DNA from: Portulaca oleracea | Taxonomy: Eukaryota; Streptophyta; Magnoliopsida; Caryophyllales; Portulacaceae | Direction: 5' to 3' | Assembly (NCBI GenBank): GCA_029582165.1 | Contig: CM055872.1 | Span: 31,098,761-31,162,760, forward strand | DNA length: 64,000 bases | Shown: positions 49,186-60,675 of the stretch, piece after piece | How positions within the stretch are numbered: the first letter of the stretch is position 1 | Layout: each line of letters starts with the position of its first letter | Program-made: the position numbers and the translations under genes | The notes under the pieces: model-generated | What the model saw: only the letters and a program-made list of their open reading frames with translations | What the model was told of the DNA's origin: nothing | The model's database searches: none

Positions 49186-50707
49186 TGTTGGGAATGTCCC
49201 GACAATATTCGATATATATGGAGTTTAAACCAAAATAATATAGTAATTATATGTCTGGCTAGAGACCTCTATAATTGGTATTTGAATATGTTTAATTACA
49301 ACATTATTATTTGGTCCTACTAGGTCACACAAGTCAGTGCCCTGGAACAATGTATGTAACCTAAATAATATAATATTATGTTTAGGGATGTTGGGAGTCA
49401 ATTTCTATGAGGAATCGGCCCGAAACGGACCAAATTGGACTCACCACGGTCCGTGGTGATCCAACACAGTTTGTGTTGGTATCACCACGGACCGTGGTGA
49501 TTATGGGCCAACTTAATGGATATTCTGGAGGCCAACGCGGACCGTGTTGGGCCTCAGAAGGCACCGTTGCGTAGGTCAGCCATTATGGTTTTCAATAACG
49601 CTTTCCGCAAGCTACCCAACTCTATAAAAGCGGTGGCGGAGCTATAAATTTTTGTTAGGGTGGGCCATAATATTATCAATTTTTTATTTAACAATGTCAT
49701 TTAATATGTAAAAAAGAAAAATATAAAGGGAAATATTAACTTATCAATGACGCAACCCAACAAAAAAGTACTCTTATTAAAAATATTATGAGACTAGTTT
49801 AAATAATCGGCATTATTTTTCAAAGAACATTTATTTATTTATTGATAGAAAAGAGATTGTTTATAATTAAATTACATTGCTTTGTAACAAATCATGTGAG
49901 AAAATATTTTTTTTTGAAATAATTAAAATTAAAAAAGAAGATGCAATATTGAATATTAATAAAAAAATAAAAAATATATACATGATAAAAGCAGGAGCAT
50001 TGCATGAATAGCAAAAAATAGAAATAACTTGTTTAAAATATATATAAACCAAAATTTTTTTTGAAACACAAAAGCAAACATATAGAGAATTAGAGAGAGG
50101 CTGATGGTCAGCTTGCTATTCAAAAGAACAAAATAGATATTGCTTGCTATGGAGTCTTGAACCCGTGACCAACAAGTTGGAAGAGTGTGGCTTTATGCCA
50201 TTTCAATACAATGTTTTTACAGCATAAGTTTGCAAGATTTAATACAAAATCAGATCATAGATGGGGCCGCCGCCCCCCTCAAGCCCCCCTGTCTCCGCCC
50301 CTGTATAAAAGGGAATCTCTCTAAGAGATTGAGATCGAAGGAACTGCTTGAGACTTTTAGAGTGATACCATGATGATTTCCCAAGTTCCTCTCTCTCTCA
50401 GTTTGCAGTTTTTGTCTCCTGAAACAACTACACTATACCGAAACACATACATCTTAGATTGACATCTGTCTCGATCGGGTCGATCTAGCAATCGAGTTCC
50501 CGGAGTGTTGCGTGGACTTACGGTAGAGGATTTCTACATGGGAATCTCAAAGGTCAACCTCTGCATTAGTCGGATTAGCGATCAGGTATACTACTAAGCC
50601 TCTACAATTATATTCTTTCTTGGGTGATTAATTGTTTGATAATTGTTATGAATATTCCGCCAATTAATCTGTATCTGTTTAGGAAATAGATAACCTAAAA
50701 CCTAACA
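49186..50707 (+). repeat. 3' LTR of copia 2, split by a MITE
   Basis: The LTR starts TGTTGGGAATGTCCCGACAA and ends GATAACCTAAAACCTAACA. Without the MITE at 49631-50303 it is about 840 bp, like the LTRs of copia 1. Palindromes lie at 49442-49458 (CACCACGG-T-CCGTGGTG), 49462-49478, 49483-49499 (CACCACGG-A-CCGTGGTG) and 49533-49549, upstream of the TATA box at 49623. Confidence 0.9.
49631..50303. mobile_element. hAT-like MITE at the TATA box of the copia 2 LTR
   Basis: This 673-bp element has ends CGGTGGCGGAGC and, inverted, CAGGGGCGGAGAC, of the CAG(T/G)GGCGGAGC type common in plant hAT MITEs. The 8-bp target duplication TATAAAAG (49623-49630, 50304-50311) is the LTR's TATA box itself. No transposase is encoded. 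Confidence 0.88.
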
Positions 50708-51182
50708 GAATTATAGACTATACAGATGGCGCTTTGCAAGGCAAAATCATTAGCTTAAAATGAAGTTGAAATTTGCATGGATTCTATCTTACCGTTAGAA
50801 AGTATTCGAGAACCGTCCAAATCCTTAACTAATAGTTTTTCATTAGTTATATACTGTAGGAATTTAAAAGATCAGTTTGTTAGATCGATTCAAGATAGAA
50901 AAAGTCAATAGAAATATGGTAAAACCTACTCATAGATTAGCAAAGAAATTATTGAAAGATTTTAAATAAATTGTTTGGACTATATGTATGTGTAATAGAA
51001 CTGACACCTTTGATTTAAAAATAAATAAAAAAAACTAGAATATAAAAGTTATACAAGCAGACACATGAGCCATAATACTATTCCTAAATAACTAGAATCC
51101 TTCACTAAATATTCTTTTGAAAAAAGGATAACCCTAAAGGTTAACCACATTACATCATCATATTCATATATGTTATTGCATC
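50708..51182. other. Region between copia 2 and the bHLH gene
   Basis: AT-rich DNA without a recognisable gene or repeat. It probably contains the 3' UTR of the bHLH gene, which ends at 51183. Confidence 0.5.
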
Positions 51183-51687
51183 TCATTTTATGGATGAAAT
51201 CACTGTTTCAATTTTTATCCTCAGATGATCTTTTTCTCGATCCTCTGCCTACAAACAAACATAGGGTAACGTTAGCGATAGGATCATATGGATGATTTGA
51301 TAAACGAAAATGATATGGGCAATATAATCTTTAAATTTCTTGCATATTATTGAATCATATTATTATACACTAGTCCTAAATTTAACTTGTACACAGAGTG
51401 TAATAAAATATTTGTTTTAAAGAGAGGAAATTCATGAATAACTAATCGTCGATATAAAGTAAACAATACAAAACATTAATGAAATTATTCAATGGAAAAC
51501 ATCATAATAAATTGTTCAAACAAAACATATATTGGTGTCGAGTCAAATAGAAAATTTCTTAAAATGTTAAGTAACATTGACCATGAGGAATTTCAAGATG
51601 CACCTAAACTCGCTATCTGCTCAATATTTTAAAATTCAAATATTTAGCTTTAATATATTAATAGATATATTATTATTTTTATTATTA

Positions 51688-51728
<41 letters not shown>

Positions 51729-51867
51729 GCCAAAACAATTACTCATAATTGCACCAAAATAGTATAATTCAGCATTTATCTATTTTTTGATTGGTCGTAA
51801 TCCCTACAATTAATCTCCTTTCTCTATTCAGCGGGACCAACAAACTTTACTATTAATATTACATAGA

Positions 51868-51909
<42 letters not shown>

Positions 51910-52242
51910 GCCAAAACAATTACTCATAGTTGCGCCAAAATAATTTAATTCATCATTTATCTATTTCTTGATTAGTCGTAATCCCTACAATTAATCTCCT
52001 TTTTCTATTCAACGGGACCAACAAACTTTACTATTAATATTACATAGATTATTATTATTATTATTATTATTATTGTTATTATTAGTCCTAAATTCGTGTG
52101 ATGCACAAAATGTAACAAAATAGTTGTTTAATTTAAAGGGGGAAATCATGAATAACTAATCGTCGATACATAGTAAATGGTACGGAATATTGATAAAATT
52201 ATTAAATGGAAAACATCACAATAAATTGTTCAAACAAAACAT

Positions 52243-52275
<33 letters not shown>

Positions 52276-52396
52276 CAAAATAATTACTGATAATTGCACC
52301 AAACTAATTTAATTCAGGATTTATCTATTTTTTTATTTGGTCGTAATCCCTATAATTAATCTTCTTTTTCCATCAAACGGGACCCACAAAATTTAC

Positions 52397-52449
<53 letters not shown>

Positions 52450-52594
52450 CTAAACCCGTGCGATGCACGAATTGTAACAAAATAGTTGTTTTAAAGGAGG
52501 AAATCATGAATAGCTAATCGTCCATACATAGTAAACGGTACGAAACATTGATGAAATTACTAAATGGAAAACATCACAATAAATTGAAAACATG

Positions 52595-52632
<38 letters not shown>

Positions 52633-55600
52633 GCCAAAATAATTACTGATAGTTGCACCAAAATAATTCAATTCAACATTTATCTATTTTTGATTGATCA
52701 TAATCCCTACAATTAATCTTCTTTCTCCATTCAGCGGGACCGACAAACTTTACTATTAATATTATATAGATACTAATGTTTGAGACTTCGTAAGATTCGT
52801 TTAAGGATATTTTTCTAATTAATTATAAATAAAATCTGAAAATAAATAGAAAATAAAATACAATTAAAATTAAAATTGAACACTACTGTTTGACACTTAG
52901 TAGGACTCGTTTTGAATGTAACTGTTATCAAGCAAATGTGGATTAAGGATATATTTTTTAATTTCTTTAATTGTAAATAAAATCTAGAAAGAAATAGAAA
53001 ATGAATTACAATTTAATGCGTTGTGATTGGTCTAGACTTCATGAAACGCTGCCATGATTTTATTTCGTGGGGTCCACAATGATTTCTATTATAATGTATA
53101 GATTAAATTGAAATGAATAACATAATTGAATTTTAAAATAATATTAATTAAATTAAATGTGATTTATATTATTTAAACTTGTTTGTCACATCAATTCCGA
53201 CATGTTCTCCATCATTAATACTGTAATACTTATACTTCACTAACCACTAAAATAATATCATTTCTATTATTTTTCTACTTTGGTATTTTCCACTTTAAAA
53301 GACACCATTGTAGATAGCCTAACAACTCCAAATGTGGGGATGGATTGATATTCGATGTTAGTACGTTGTGACTTTTGAGTAGCTACATCACTTCTTGTGA
53401 TTTACTCGCTCCGTCTAATAATAATTGTCAAATTAACTAATTTTTTCACATATACTTATGGGTTTATAATTTTAATACAATATTCTTTAACTAGCTACTT
53501 TTTATATTAATTTTTGTTGACACAAATATAGAAAAACTAGAAGAGAGATTAATACACTAGTAATTTTGCTTTGTTTCACAATTTTCCCTATAATATAATA
53601 CCTCGTACTTAGGCTATGTTCTTTCGTGTGATACCATAGTAATATGCATACCACAATTTCTTACATTAACCAAAAACTATCACATAATATTACCATATAG
53701 GATAAGTAAAAGAGAGAAAGATACACTAGTAATTTGACAATATTGTTTCACAATTTTCCCTACAATATAATACTTCGTACTTAGGCTATGTTCTTTCGTG
53801 TGGTACCACACTACCATGCCTACCACAATTTGTCGACCAAAAACCATCACATATTATAACCATATCATACTTTGCCACAACAATCATAATTTTCTCTCTC
53901 ATCACTTTTCTCTCTCATCACCTACCACACCAACCGTCTTACCACAACTTACTACATCATATCACACTATCCACATTTTTACCATATCATACTATTACCA
54001 CACTTTATCCATCACAGAAAAAGACATAGTCTTAACTAACTCATTTTGTTGGTTTTGAAATTAAAGTTAAATGGACAACTATCATAGATGGAGGGAGTAT
54101 TCAATATATACCAAATGTAATAAAAACAATGAAATAAGTTCTGACATCTCAAATATTTATTTATTTTATATTACTCCCTCCTTCCCATATTATCTGTACT
54201 TTAACTGACTTTCTTTTTTCCCATAATATCTGTCATCTTGCGATTCCAATAACAAATTAATTACTAATTTATCAAATTAACCTTATTAAATACATCTTTT
54301 TCTTCAACTTTTCTCTTTTATTCACCATTTTTATTTATTATTCACCATTTTATTCACATTTTTCTCATTTCCAAGAATGTAAATCAACGTACATTGGAAG
54401 TTTTCTTGGTTTTATAAATTATGTCTATAGAGACAAATAAAATGGGAAGGAGGGAGTAATTTTGTAGGAAGTTAAATATATTCAATATAGTTTGGGAGAG
54501 TACATGTTTATAAAAAAATGCATGATATATATGTTGGATGTAGCAAATGCTTGCTAATTACTTGTTATTGCCTCATTTCTTCTTTATCTGTCGCTTAAAT
54601 TTTTGTGTAAAAGATTTTGACAGCTAATATCTTCATGTTTCATCGGATATACTTGAAGTCATTACATTCGTAAAAAACGTAAATTATTATTAAAAAATAT
54701 AAATTATTGTCATTGTTGTAATATTTTATGTGAGAACTTGTTAATTAAAAAATTGCATCAAAAAACATAAACGGCAAATTAAAAAAAAGTAGAGGTATTA
54801 CTTATTTCTTTTTCCTGTTAGACAAAGCTGGTCAAAGATGAATCGTCATTATACCAAAAATGTATGGTATTGTGCTATATATATACTGGAGGCAGACACA
54901 CTATGAAGCTTAGTACAAATAACACTCTAATCGGATAAATTTTACCCGTAGCATAATTTAAACAATTTTTTTATAAATTTAAATAAGTTTGTCTTATTGT
55001 AACGCTCAAATCATTTTGCAAATAAATAAGTTTGATGACTTGTTTTGAAAAGGAGAGAGAATGAAAGTCACCTCAACAAAGATCGTCTTCAGTAGTCTGT
55101 CTGAAGTAGCGGTAATATGAGCGGTAATAATCTTGAGTTTCAATGATTCAAAGACCTCGCAGAGTTTGACCATTGCGCCTTCTTTTTTGACACATGTCAA
55201 GCTCACTACCACAGTCCTCTCCCCAACATATGCAACCATCAACTGAATTATCACAAAGCAGATTGTACACATATACGTAATCAGGCATCAATAATTGCAT
55301 TCTTTTTAGGAATATCAGATATAACTATCTATATGAAAGAAAGCATCATGTGAAAAAAATTAAATCTACCTCTTCAAAAATTTAACTAAACTACACCAAT
55401 AGGTTTGAACAGTTAGATAAATAAATTTAACTTGGATAGATGGTGCTAAATAAATTTGATAGATGGTGCTAAATTATATCAAAACAGTATTAAATGACTA
55501 TTACATATTAGTAATACGCAGGAGTATTATTTTTTTTATAGAAAATAAATATTACTTAATATTACTAATCTAGGATCCACATCCTTTCATAACTGAATAA

Positions 55601-57199
55601 AGAATCATAAAAATCATTGAATCATAAAAATCAGGGGTTTTCTTGTGGTCACTATAATCGTGGCTTACCTAGTTACCTTTAGTTCTTTGAATTTCCAATA
55701 TTTACACATCGGAAAAAAAAATTGTTTTTTTTAACTTCAATTATATTACTTTAAAGTAACATATATGATTAAACATTATCCATTTTTCTCCATGTGATAA
55801 TAAATAACTAGTCAATAATCTTTAAATCTCGATAAGTTGAAAGAATTCTCTTTAATTCCAAAATTAAAAATAAAAATGGTTATATTCAGCATTTCATAGC
55901 TCACCTTGTGCAATAAATTGGGTGCTGTAAATTGTATTGTATGTCAATTTTGTGGAAAATGTGTTATAGTATGGTAAGGTATTGTAAAATTTGAAGTATT
56001 GCTCAAAAAAAAATTTGAAGTAAGAATAATTGATAAGATTGATAGATTAGTAGAGGAGAAAAGGGAGGAAAAGAAAGTTATAATTATTATGATAAGATAT
56101 GGAATGATATAATATAAAAAAATTGTGGTAGATGTGAAAAAATACGATAGGTACTGTGTGGGAACCACACAAAAAAAAAAATAGGACCTCAGTTGTCAAA
56201 ATTTATGTATTGGTTTTGGTCGAACCTGATAAAATATGTAGATGAGATTCCAACAAATTCTGGTGACTCCTACTGATGCTTAAGGGCCCACTATAAGATT
56301 TCCATATTTTCGCCATCAAATCTTAAATGTTATTTCCATCAATTTTTTTAAAAATATGTATTGTCAATGAGTGAATGACAGTATGGCATAACAACACCGA
56401 CTAACACTAGCGTATATACTTTTTAAAAAAAAAAAGTTGAAAAAATCAACAGAGTGATGTACCTGAAAATCTTCAATGGGGGAAGACGTAGAATAAGCAT
56501 CGGAATCATGACGTTGGTTTCTATAATCCAGCCTCTTCCTCTTGTTTGATTTGTAGGGATAAGCACAGAAATGGTGGTCTAAATTCATGGGCGAGCAGTA
56601 GTTATTATTACAGTTATTGTTGCTCAATCTTCCATATTCAAGCTCTAGAATCTCAGCTCGGATTCTCCGCTCTTGCTCTTGAAGCTTTTGGATGTATTCA
56701 ACGGCGTCCTTGATTATTGAGGCCTTGTCCATCTTGAATTCAACACAACCATTAATCTCTCAATTTAATTTCAGAAATTAAAGTGTGAGAATTAGAGCAG
56801 TAGATGGAGTTGAATATATATATATATAGTTGATGAGTTCCACACCTTGCTGATATTGGGAACAACGGCGCGCAGAGAGAAGAGCCGCTCGTTCAGCTTT
56901 CTCCGGCGGTTCCTCTCTGACTCGATGTTCTTCGATCCCGATCCCGATCCATCCGGCGAGCTTGAATCGTAGTAACTTGATGATATTCGCTCCTCATCCA
57001 ACCCCACATTATAGTTCAAACTGAAACAAAATCAACTCCTGATCTTATTAGTTGATTAATTTTAATAAACACAATGAATTGCTTTTACAGTCCGAGAAAG
57101 GCGAATTAATTAATCAGTAAACCTGTTGTCGAGCTCCTGGTTGTGGATAAACATGTTGGTCTCCCAATAGAGCTGGTACTCATCGACAAAATCCTCCAT
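51183..57199 (-). CDS. bHLH transcription factor (bHLH27/bHLH35-like), five exons
   Basis: Exons by sight, all with GT-AG borders: 57199-57123, 57020-56846, 56732-56463, 55242-55072, 51248-51183; together 252 codons plus stop. The start YQLYWETNMFI at residue 8 matches the N terminus of the Arabidopsis bHLH27/bHLH35 group. The bHLH domain spans about residues 60-110: basic helix SERNRRRKLNERLFSLRAVVP (H of the usual H-E-R is Ser-Glu-Arg here) and MDKASIIKDAVEYIQKLQEQE after the loop, split by an intron at SK|MDKAS. The C-terminal ACT-like part is TVVVSLTCVKKEGAMVKLCEV near residue 185, and the last exon adds AEDREKDHLRIKIE. It would bind E-box DNA as a dimer in the nucleus. No stop or frameshift is seen. 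Confidence 0.9.
51370..53102 (-). mobile_element. Helitron-like units in tandem, in bHLH intron 4
   Basis: On the minus strand it starts TCTATACATTATAATAGA at 53102 and ends with CTAG at 51370-51373, followed by T, as Helitrons do. Several 3'-end-like hairpins occur inside (CGTGCATCGCACGGG complement near 52455; degenerate ones near 52090 and 51385). Four copies of a B-type 5' part (GTTTGTGGGTCCCGCTGAAT complement) precede (TTA)n tracts. It looks like several non-autonomous Helitrons joined head to tail. No Rep/helicase is encoded. Confidence 0.65.
51660..52632. repeat. Five (TTA)n microsatellites within the Helitron-like array
   Basis: TTA/ATT trinucleotide tracts lie at about 51672-51727, 51868-51908, 52047-52082, 52245-52273, 52398-52448 and 52594-52632. 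Each sits at the same place relative to a Helitron-like unit. Confidence 0.85.
53403..54099. mobile_element. Stowaway-like MITE with internal duplication
   Basis: Ends TACTCGCTCCGTCT and AGATGGAGGGAGTA form TIRs of the CTCCCTCCGTC type with TA at both borders (53403-53404, 54098-54099), as in Tc1/mariner-derived Stowaway elements. An internal segment of about 170 bp is directly duplicated (from about 53550 and about 53722; shared TTAGGCTATGTTCTTTCGTG). It lies in bHLH intron 4. Confidence 0.65.
54172..54458. mobile_element. Stowaway-like MITE
   Basis: 287 bp with TIRs TACTCCCTCCTTCCCAT and ATGGGAAGGAGGGAGTA and TA borders, the signature of Stowaway elements. It lies in bHLH intron 4 beside the previous MITE. 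Confidence 0.88.
55243..56462 (-). other. bHLH intron 3
   Basis: AT-rich intron of 1.2 kb. The part at about 55930-56170 (GTGGTAGATGTG, GTGTGGGAACCACAC) loosely resembles 53780-54030 in inverted orientation and may be another MITE. No gene is seen. Confidence 0.45.
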
Positions 57200-57772
57200 T
57201 CTAGAGAAAGAGGCAGACAAGAGATCGAGATCAAGATCAAGATACGATATCAAATCCTTGTTTAGCAATCAATTTTGCTTCAAGTATGTGCCAATAATGT
57301 CAAAGCTTCATACAAATGGTGCAAACAGAGGAAAGTGGAGTGGAAGTGGATGAGAGAAATTGAGCATGAGCATAAATTTGTGTGGGCTTTATTTATTTAT
57401 TTATTTATGTGGGTGGGAAATAAAACCAAGTACCCCGTACAACTTAACTAATCTTACAAGTCAAGAGCACGCGGAGAAATGAAGGGTGTGTTTGAATCTA
57501 GACCGTACGTGTAGAGTGTGATGAGCAGATGAGGTGGTCTTCCAGCCCGCGTTGAGAATTGATTGTAAAAACGGCAAATTTCTATTATTACAAGTCTTTG
57601 GATTTTAGCTAATACTCGGAAAGACTAGAAAAAGCACATGCAGAAAATCAATTGCCACGTTTTTGTCAAGATGATGTTATTCAAACAAAAGAGCAAAGAC
57701 TTCTATATGTTTAAATTTAGACGATGTTGTTTGGTTAAATTATTTTTAGAAAAGGGTACTATATGGGAGCTA
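57200..57772 (-). promoter_or_regulatory. Upstream region of the bHLH gene
   Basis: Only about 570 bp separate the bHLH start from the Sirevirus LTR, so the local promoter must lie here or in the element. On the minus strand an ATAAATAAATAAATAAA stretch near 57390-57405 could serve as a TATA-like region. No defined operator or G-box was identified. Confidence 0.35.
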
Positions 57773-58670
57773 TGTGAAAGAATCCTAGAAGGGGGTGAAT
57801 AGGGTTATAATAGTTTCTGCACAAATAATCACTAGTAAAGGACGTTAGGTTCTTAATCTAGTTAGATTAAGATTCACTTTAATATAATGTAGGAGTAAAC
57901 TTTATGATAAAGGACAGTAAGTATAAACTGAATAACTTCCTTTACTATACTGGAACATAATGGAGCATAACAACCTAAGGTGAATGTCCTTAGGTTTTAC
58001 AAAGAACCAAACGCCTTGCACATGACGCTTCTAGTTTATGGAAAACACCCATCAAACTCAACTTTGGTGTAATCACTAATCGATCCTAAGTCCTTCTAGG
58101 AATCGATTACAAGGGTATCAACCAATTCCTAATTCCATTAAGGAATCGACTACACTCAAACACAATCTCACTCAAACTCGGTTTTCTCACTCAATTAGAA
58201 AACTCAATCAAAACAGATAACACTCTTCTTGTTTTGAACACCCGATTTCATCTGTGGAATCGTTGATTTCCTTCAATCTTGGTGTCTTCTATTTATGCAA
58301 CTTTGCTGTGGCTTGTATCCGTTGAGAGACAATTCTTCCTTGCTTCGATTTGCTTCTTCTTTCCAATGGTACGGAATCTTTCTTCCTTTTTGAGTTGTAT
58401 TCCGCGAGATGCACTTTATGTTTCCTTCCAATTTTCTTTACTGATTATTGCCTACAAAATAGATCACATAATCAGTTAGTCTGATTAGAAAGTTAGATAG
58501 TAAAATGAGATTCTTGCTTTAATGGAAGACTTCCCTGATTTGGTGTCTCTGTTTGTCTTTCATTTAAAAACTCCTTGACTGGCATGAATGTCCTTCAGGT
58601 GCTTTGACACTATTGTCCTTGAGGTGTAATGAGTAAATGTCCTTTGGCCTGTATCAGGAGAGATTCTACA
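57773..58670 (-). repeat. 3' LTR of the Sirevirus
   Basis: About 898 bp; on the minus strand it starts TGTAGAATCTCTCCTGATAC and ends TCTTTCACA. A purine tract abuts its start at 58671. The outer boundary rests on the TG...CA rule only, since the other LTR is not in view. Confidence 0.72.
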
Positions 58671-58845
58671 ATCTCCCCCTTTTTGAGTGAAAGACAAAAC
58701 CAAATACAAGCATAGTATGCATAACAGATAATATAGCAGATAAAGGTCATTCATACAGGGATTTGGCAAAAGACAGTTTAAGTTATCTTACAGACCCTGA
58801 TGAGAATAAGCTACCATACTATGCATAAAGCATCTCCCCCTTTTT
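58671..58845 (-). promoter_or_regulatory. Two polypurine tracts of the Sirevirus
   Basis: AAAAAGGGGGAGAT occurs on the minus strand directly before the LTR (58671-58684) and again about 160 bp upstream (58832-58845). Repeated polypurine tracts before the 3' LTR are a known Sirevirus signature. Confidence 0.75.
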
Positions 58846-58922
58846 GACATTCATGCAAAAAGGAAACGGGAGGAATTTGGCAAAAAAAGTTCAAAAAAAG
58901 AAAAGAACACAGAAAAGCAGAC

Positions 58923-60113
58923 TTAAGATTGAGGATCACCAAGGGGTCTGTCATCAGCAACGGTTTGAGAGCTTGGTTTTGGGGAGTCTGGGGGAGCTGG
59001 CGTGCCTATTGGAATAGCTTTCTTCAAGAGTGAGGAGACCTCTATCAGTTCAGTCCTTGCCTCTCGGAGGACCTTGACCTCCTGTTGAAGTGCCCAAACC
59101 TCCTGGTGAAGGGCCTCGACAGCGGACAGAATGCTGGTAATTTGATCTTGAAGGGTGTCTGAGGCATCCTTTACAACAGCGGCTGAGCTAGAGGCTTCCA
59201 CAGCTTTGACTTCATCAAGATGAAGCCAAGAGCCATTTGGTTGCTGCTGGTACCCAAGGGTAAGGAGGAGGGAAGTGCCAATGGTGGGCAGATTGAAAGA
59301 GGACTGTTCAGCGCCTTCTAGGGGAACATGGCAATGTCGGAAAATCTTGGTTAAGAGGTTCCCATAAGGTAGAGGGCCAGAGGGTGAGGCAACGACTTTG
59401 AGGAAGTGCTGAATGACCATCTCTCCAATGTCAGGATGTCGGCCATTAAGGACGTTGAGGAGAAAGGTGGCACATGCTTCATTAATGGTCTCCTTGTTTG
59501 TACCGCGGGGCAGGATGGTACGAACAAGGGTATAGTAAAGAAAGCGGGCCTCAGATGTTAAACCGGTGTATTGGGTGGTTTTTGGTTCGGTTGGGCGGGC
59601 AAAGTGTCGGCGGAGCTCCTGCTTAGGGTCGGATAGAAGAGACAGATGGGGTTTGGTTGCGTTGGGATTAAGGTGAAAAACGCGGTCGATTTGAGAGGGG
59701 GTCAGTAGGATTTCAACTCCAGCAACCATAGTTTTCACAGAGGGATGCTCGGTATTGGGGATGAGATTTGCGTAAAATTCAAGAACTAAGGAGGGGTAAA
59801 TAACAGACTCACAGTCGAAGAAGGCAAAGCATCCCATTTCCTTGAGTGTCCAAAAGGATGGAAAATCTTTGAGGAGAGAGTCGGTGTCGACATTCTCACA
59901 GCACAATATCAGGCGGTTCGCAAGGGTCTCTAGGCGCTGTTCGTGAGTGAGTGATTGAATGTCAGGTGGTTGGGACTGAAGGGCTGTGGAGGAGGATGAG
60001 TTAGACTGAGTGGAGGCAGGAGGGTTAGGAGATGACTTGCGGGAGCGAAGTCGTTTGGCGACTCCTGTGGGTGGAGACGGAGCAGCATTTTTCAGGGTTG
60101 GACGCTTTTTCAT
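58923..60113 (-). CDS. Extra ORF downstream of Sirevirus pol
   Basis: This intact frame of 396 codons lies between pol and the 3' LTR on the same strand. The first 50 residues are basic and Ser/Pro-rich (KRLRSRK near residue 20, a possible nuclear signal). The middle (about 70-290) resembles the plant transposon protein domain of unknown function often annotated in such ORFs: EMGCFAFFDCESVIYPSLV, FYANLIPNTEHPSVK, GVEILLTPSQIDRVFHL. A coiled coil covers about 315-370 (LQDQITSILSAVEALHQEV and following heptads), and the end is Pro-rich. Sireviruses often carry an extra ORF here, once called env-like; no signal peptide or clear membrane segment is seen, so an envelope role is not supported. Its openness contrasts with the broken pol. 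Confidence 0.72.
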   Translation of the reverse strand: MKKRPTLKNAAPSPPTGVAKRLRSRKSSPNPPASTQSNSSSSTALQSQPPDIQSLTHEQRLETLANRLILCCENVDTDSLLKDFPSFWTLKEMGCFAFFDCESVIYPSLVLEFYANLIPNTEHPSVKTMVAGVEILLTPSQIDRVFHLNPNATKPHLSLLSDPKQELRRHFARPTEPKTTQYTGLTSEARFLYYTLVRTILPRGTNKETINEACATFLLNVLNGRHPDIGEMVIQHFLKVVASPSGPLPYGNLLTKIFRHCHVPLEGAEQSSFNLPTIGTSLLLTLGYQQQPNGSWLHLDEVKAVEASSSAAVVKDASDTLQDQITSILSAVEALHQEVWALQQEVKVLREARTELIEVSSLLKKAIPIGTPAPPDSPKPSSQTVADDRPLGDPQS

Positions 60114-60675
60114 GGCGGGGTGAAGACAGAGAGGAAATAGGGACGGAAGGAAGGAGATGGTGGGTTAGGTGGTGATGGAGACAGTAGGGTTAGTGATGGA
60201 GGTTGAGAGTAAAGAGGGTAAAAGAGGATGGTTAAATAGAGGTTAGTAATCGGAAGGTGGGGGGTAATTAAGGAAGGAGAGAGGATTGAGGGTGAGTGGT
60301 ATGGGAAAGGGAGGAAAATGATTGACGATTGGGAGGTTTTAATGTTGATGGGACGTAATTTTAGAAAGTGGGAAAGAGAGAGAAAGATTTGAAGAGATTT
60401 TTTTTAAAGGGAGTAAGGAAAGCGTATGATTTTAAAAAAGGGAAGAGGATATTTTGAAAGGGGAAATGACGAGAGAAGGGGAATGAAATAAAAAAAATTA
60501 GACTGATCAGTTATGGAAGAACTGTCAGCATAACCATATTGCCAAGGTTTTGATTTGAGATAGAGAGAGACTCAACGTGGTTTCGTGACAATGATGTCAA
60601 GGACCTTTACGAGCCTTTAGAATTTAGAGCATACCGTGTGGTGGAGGTCCTTAGCTCCCCCTGGATAGAGGAATG

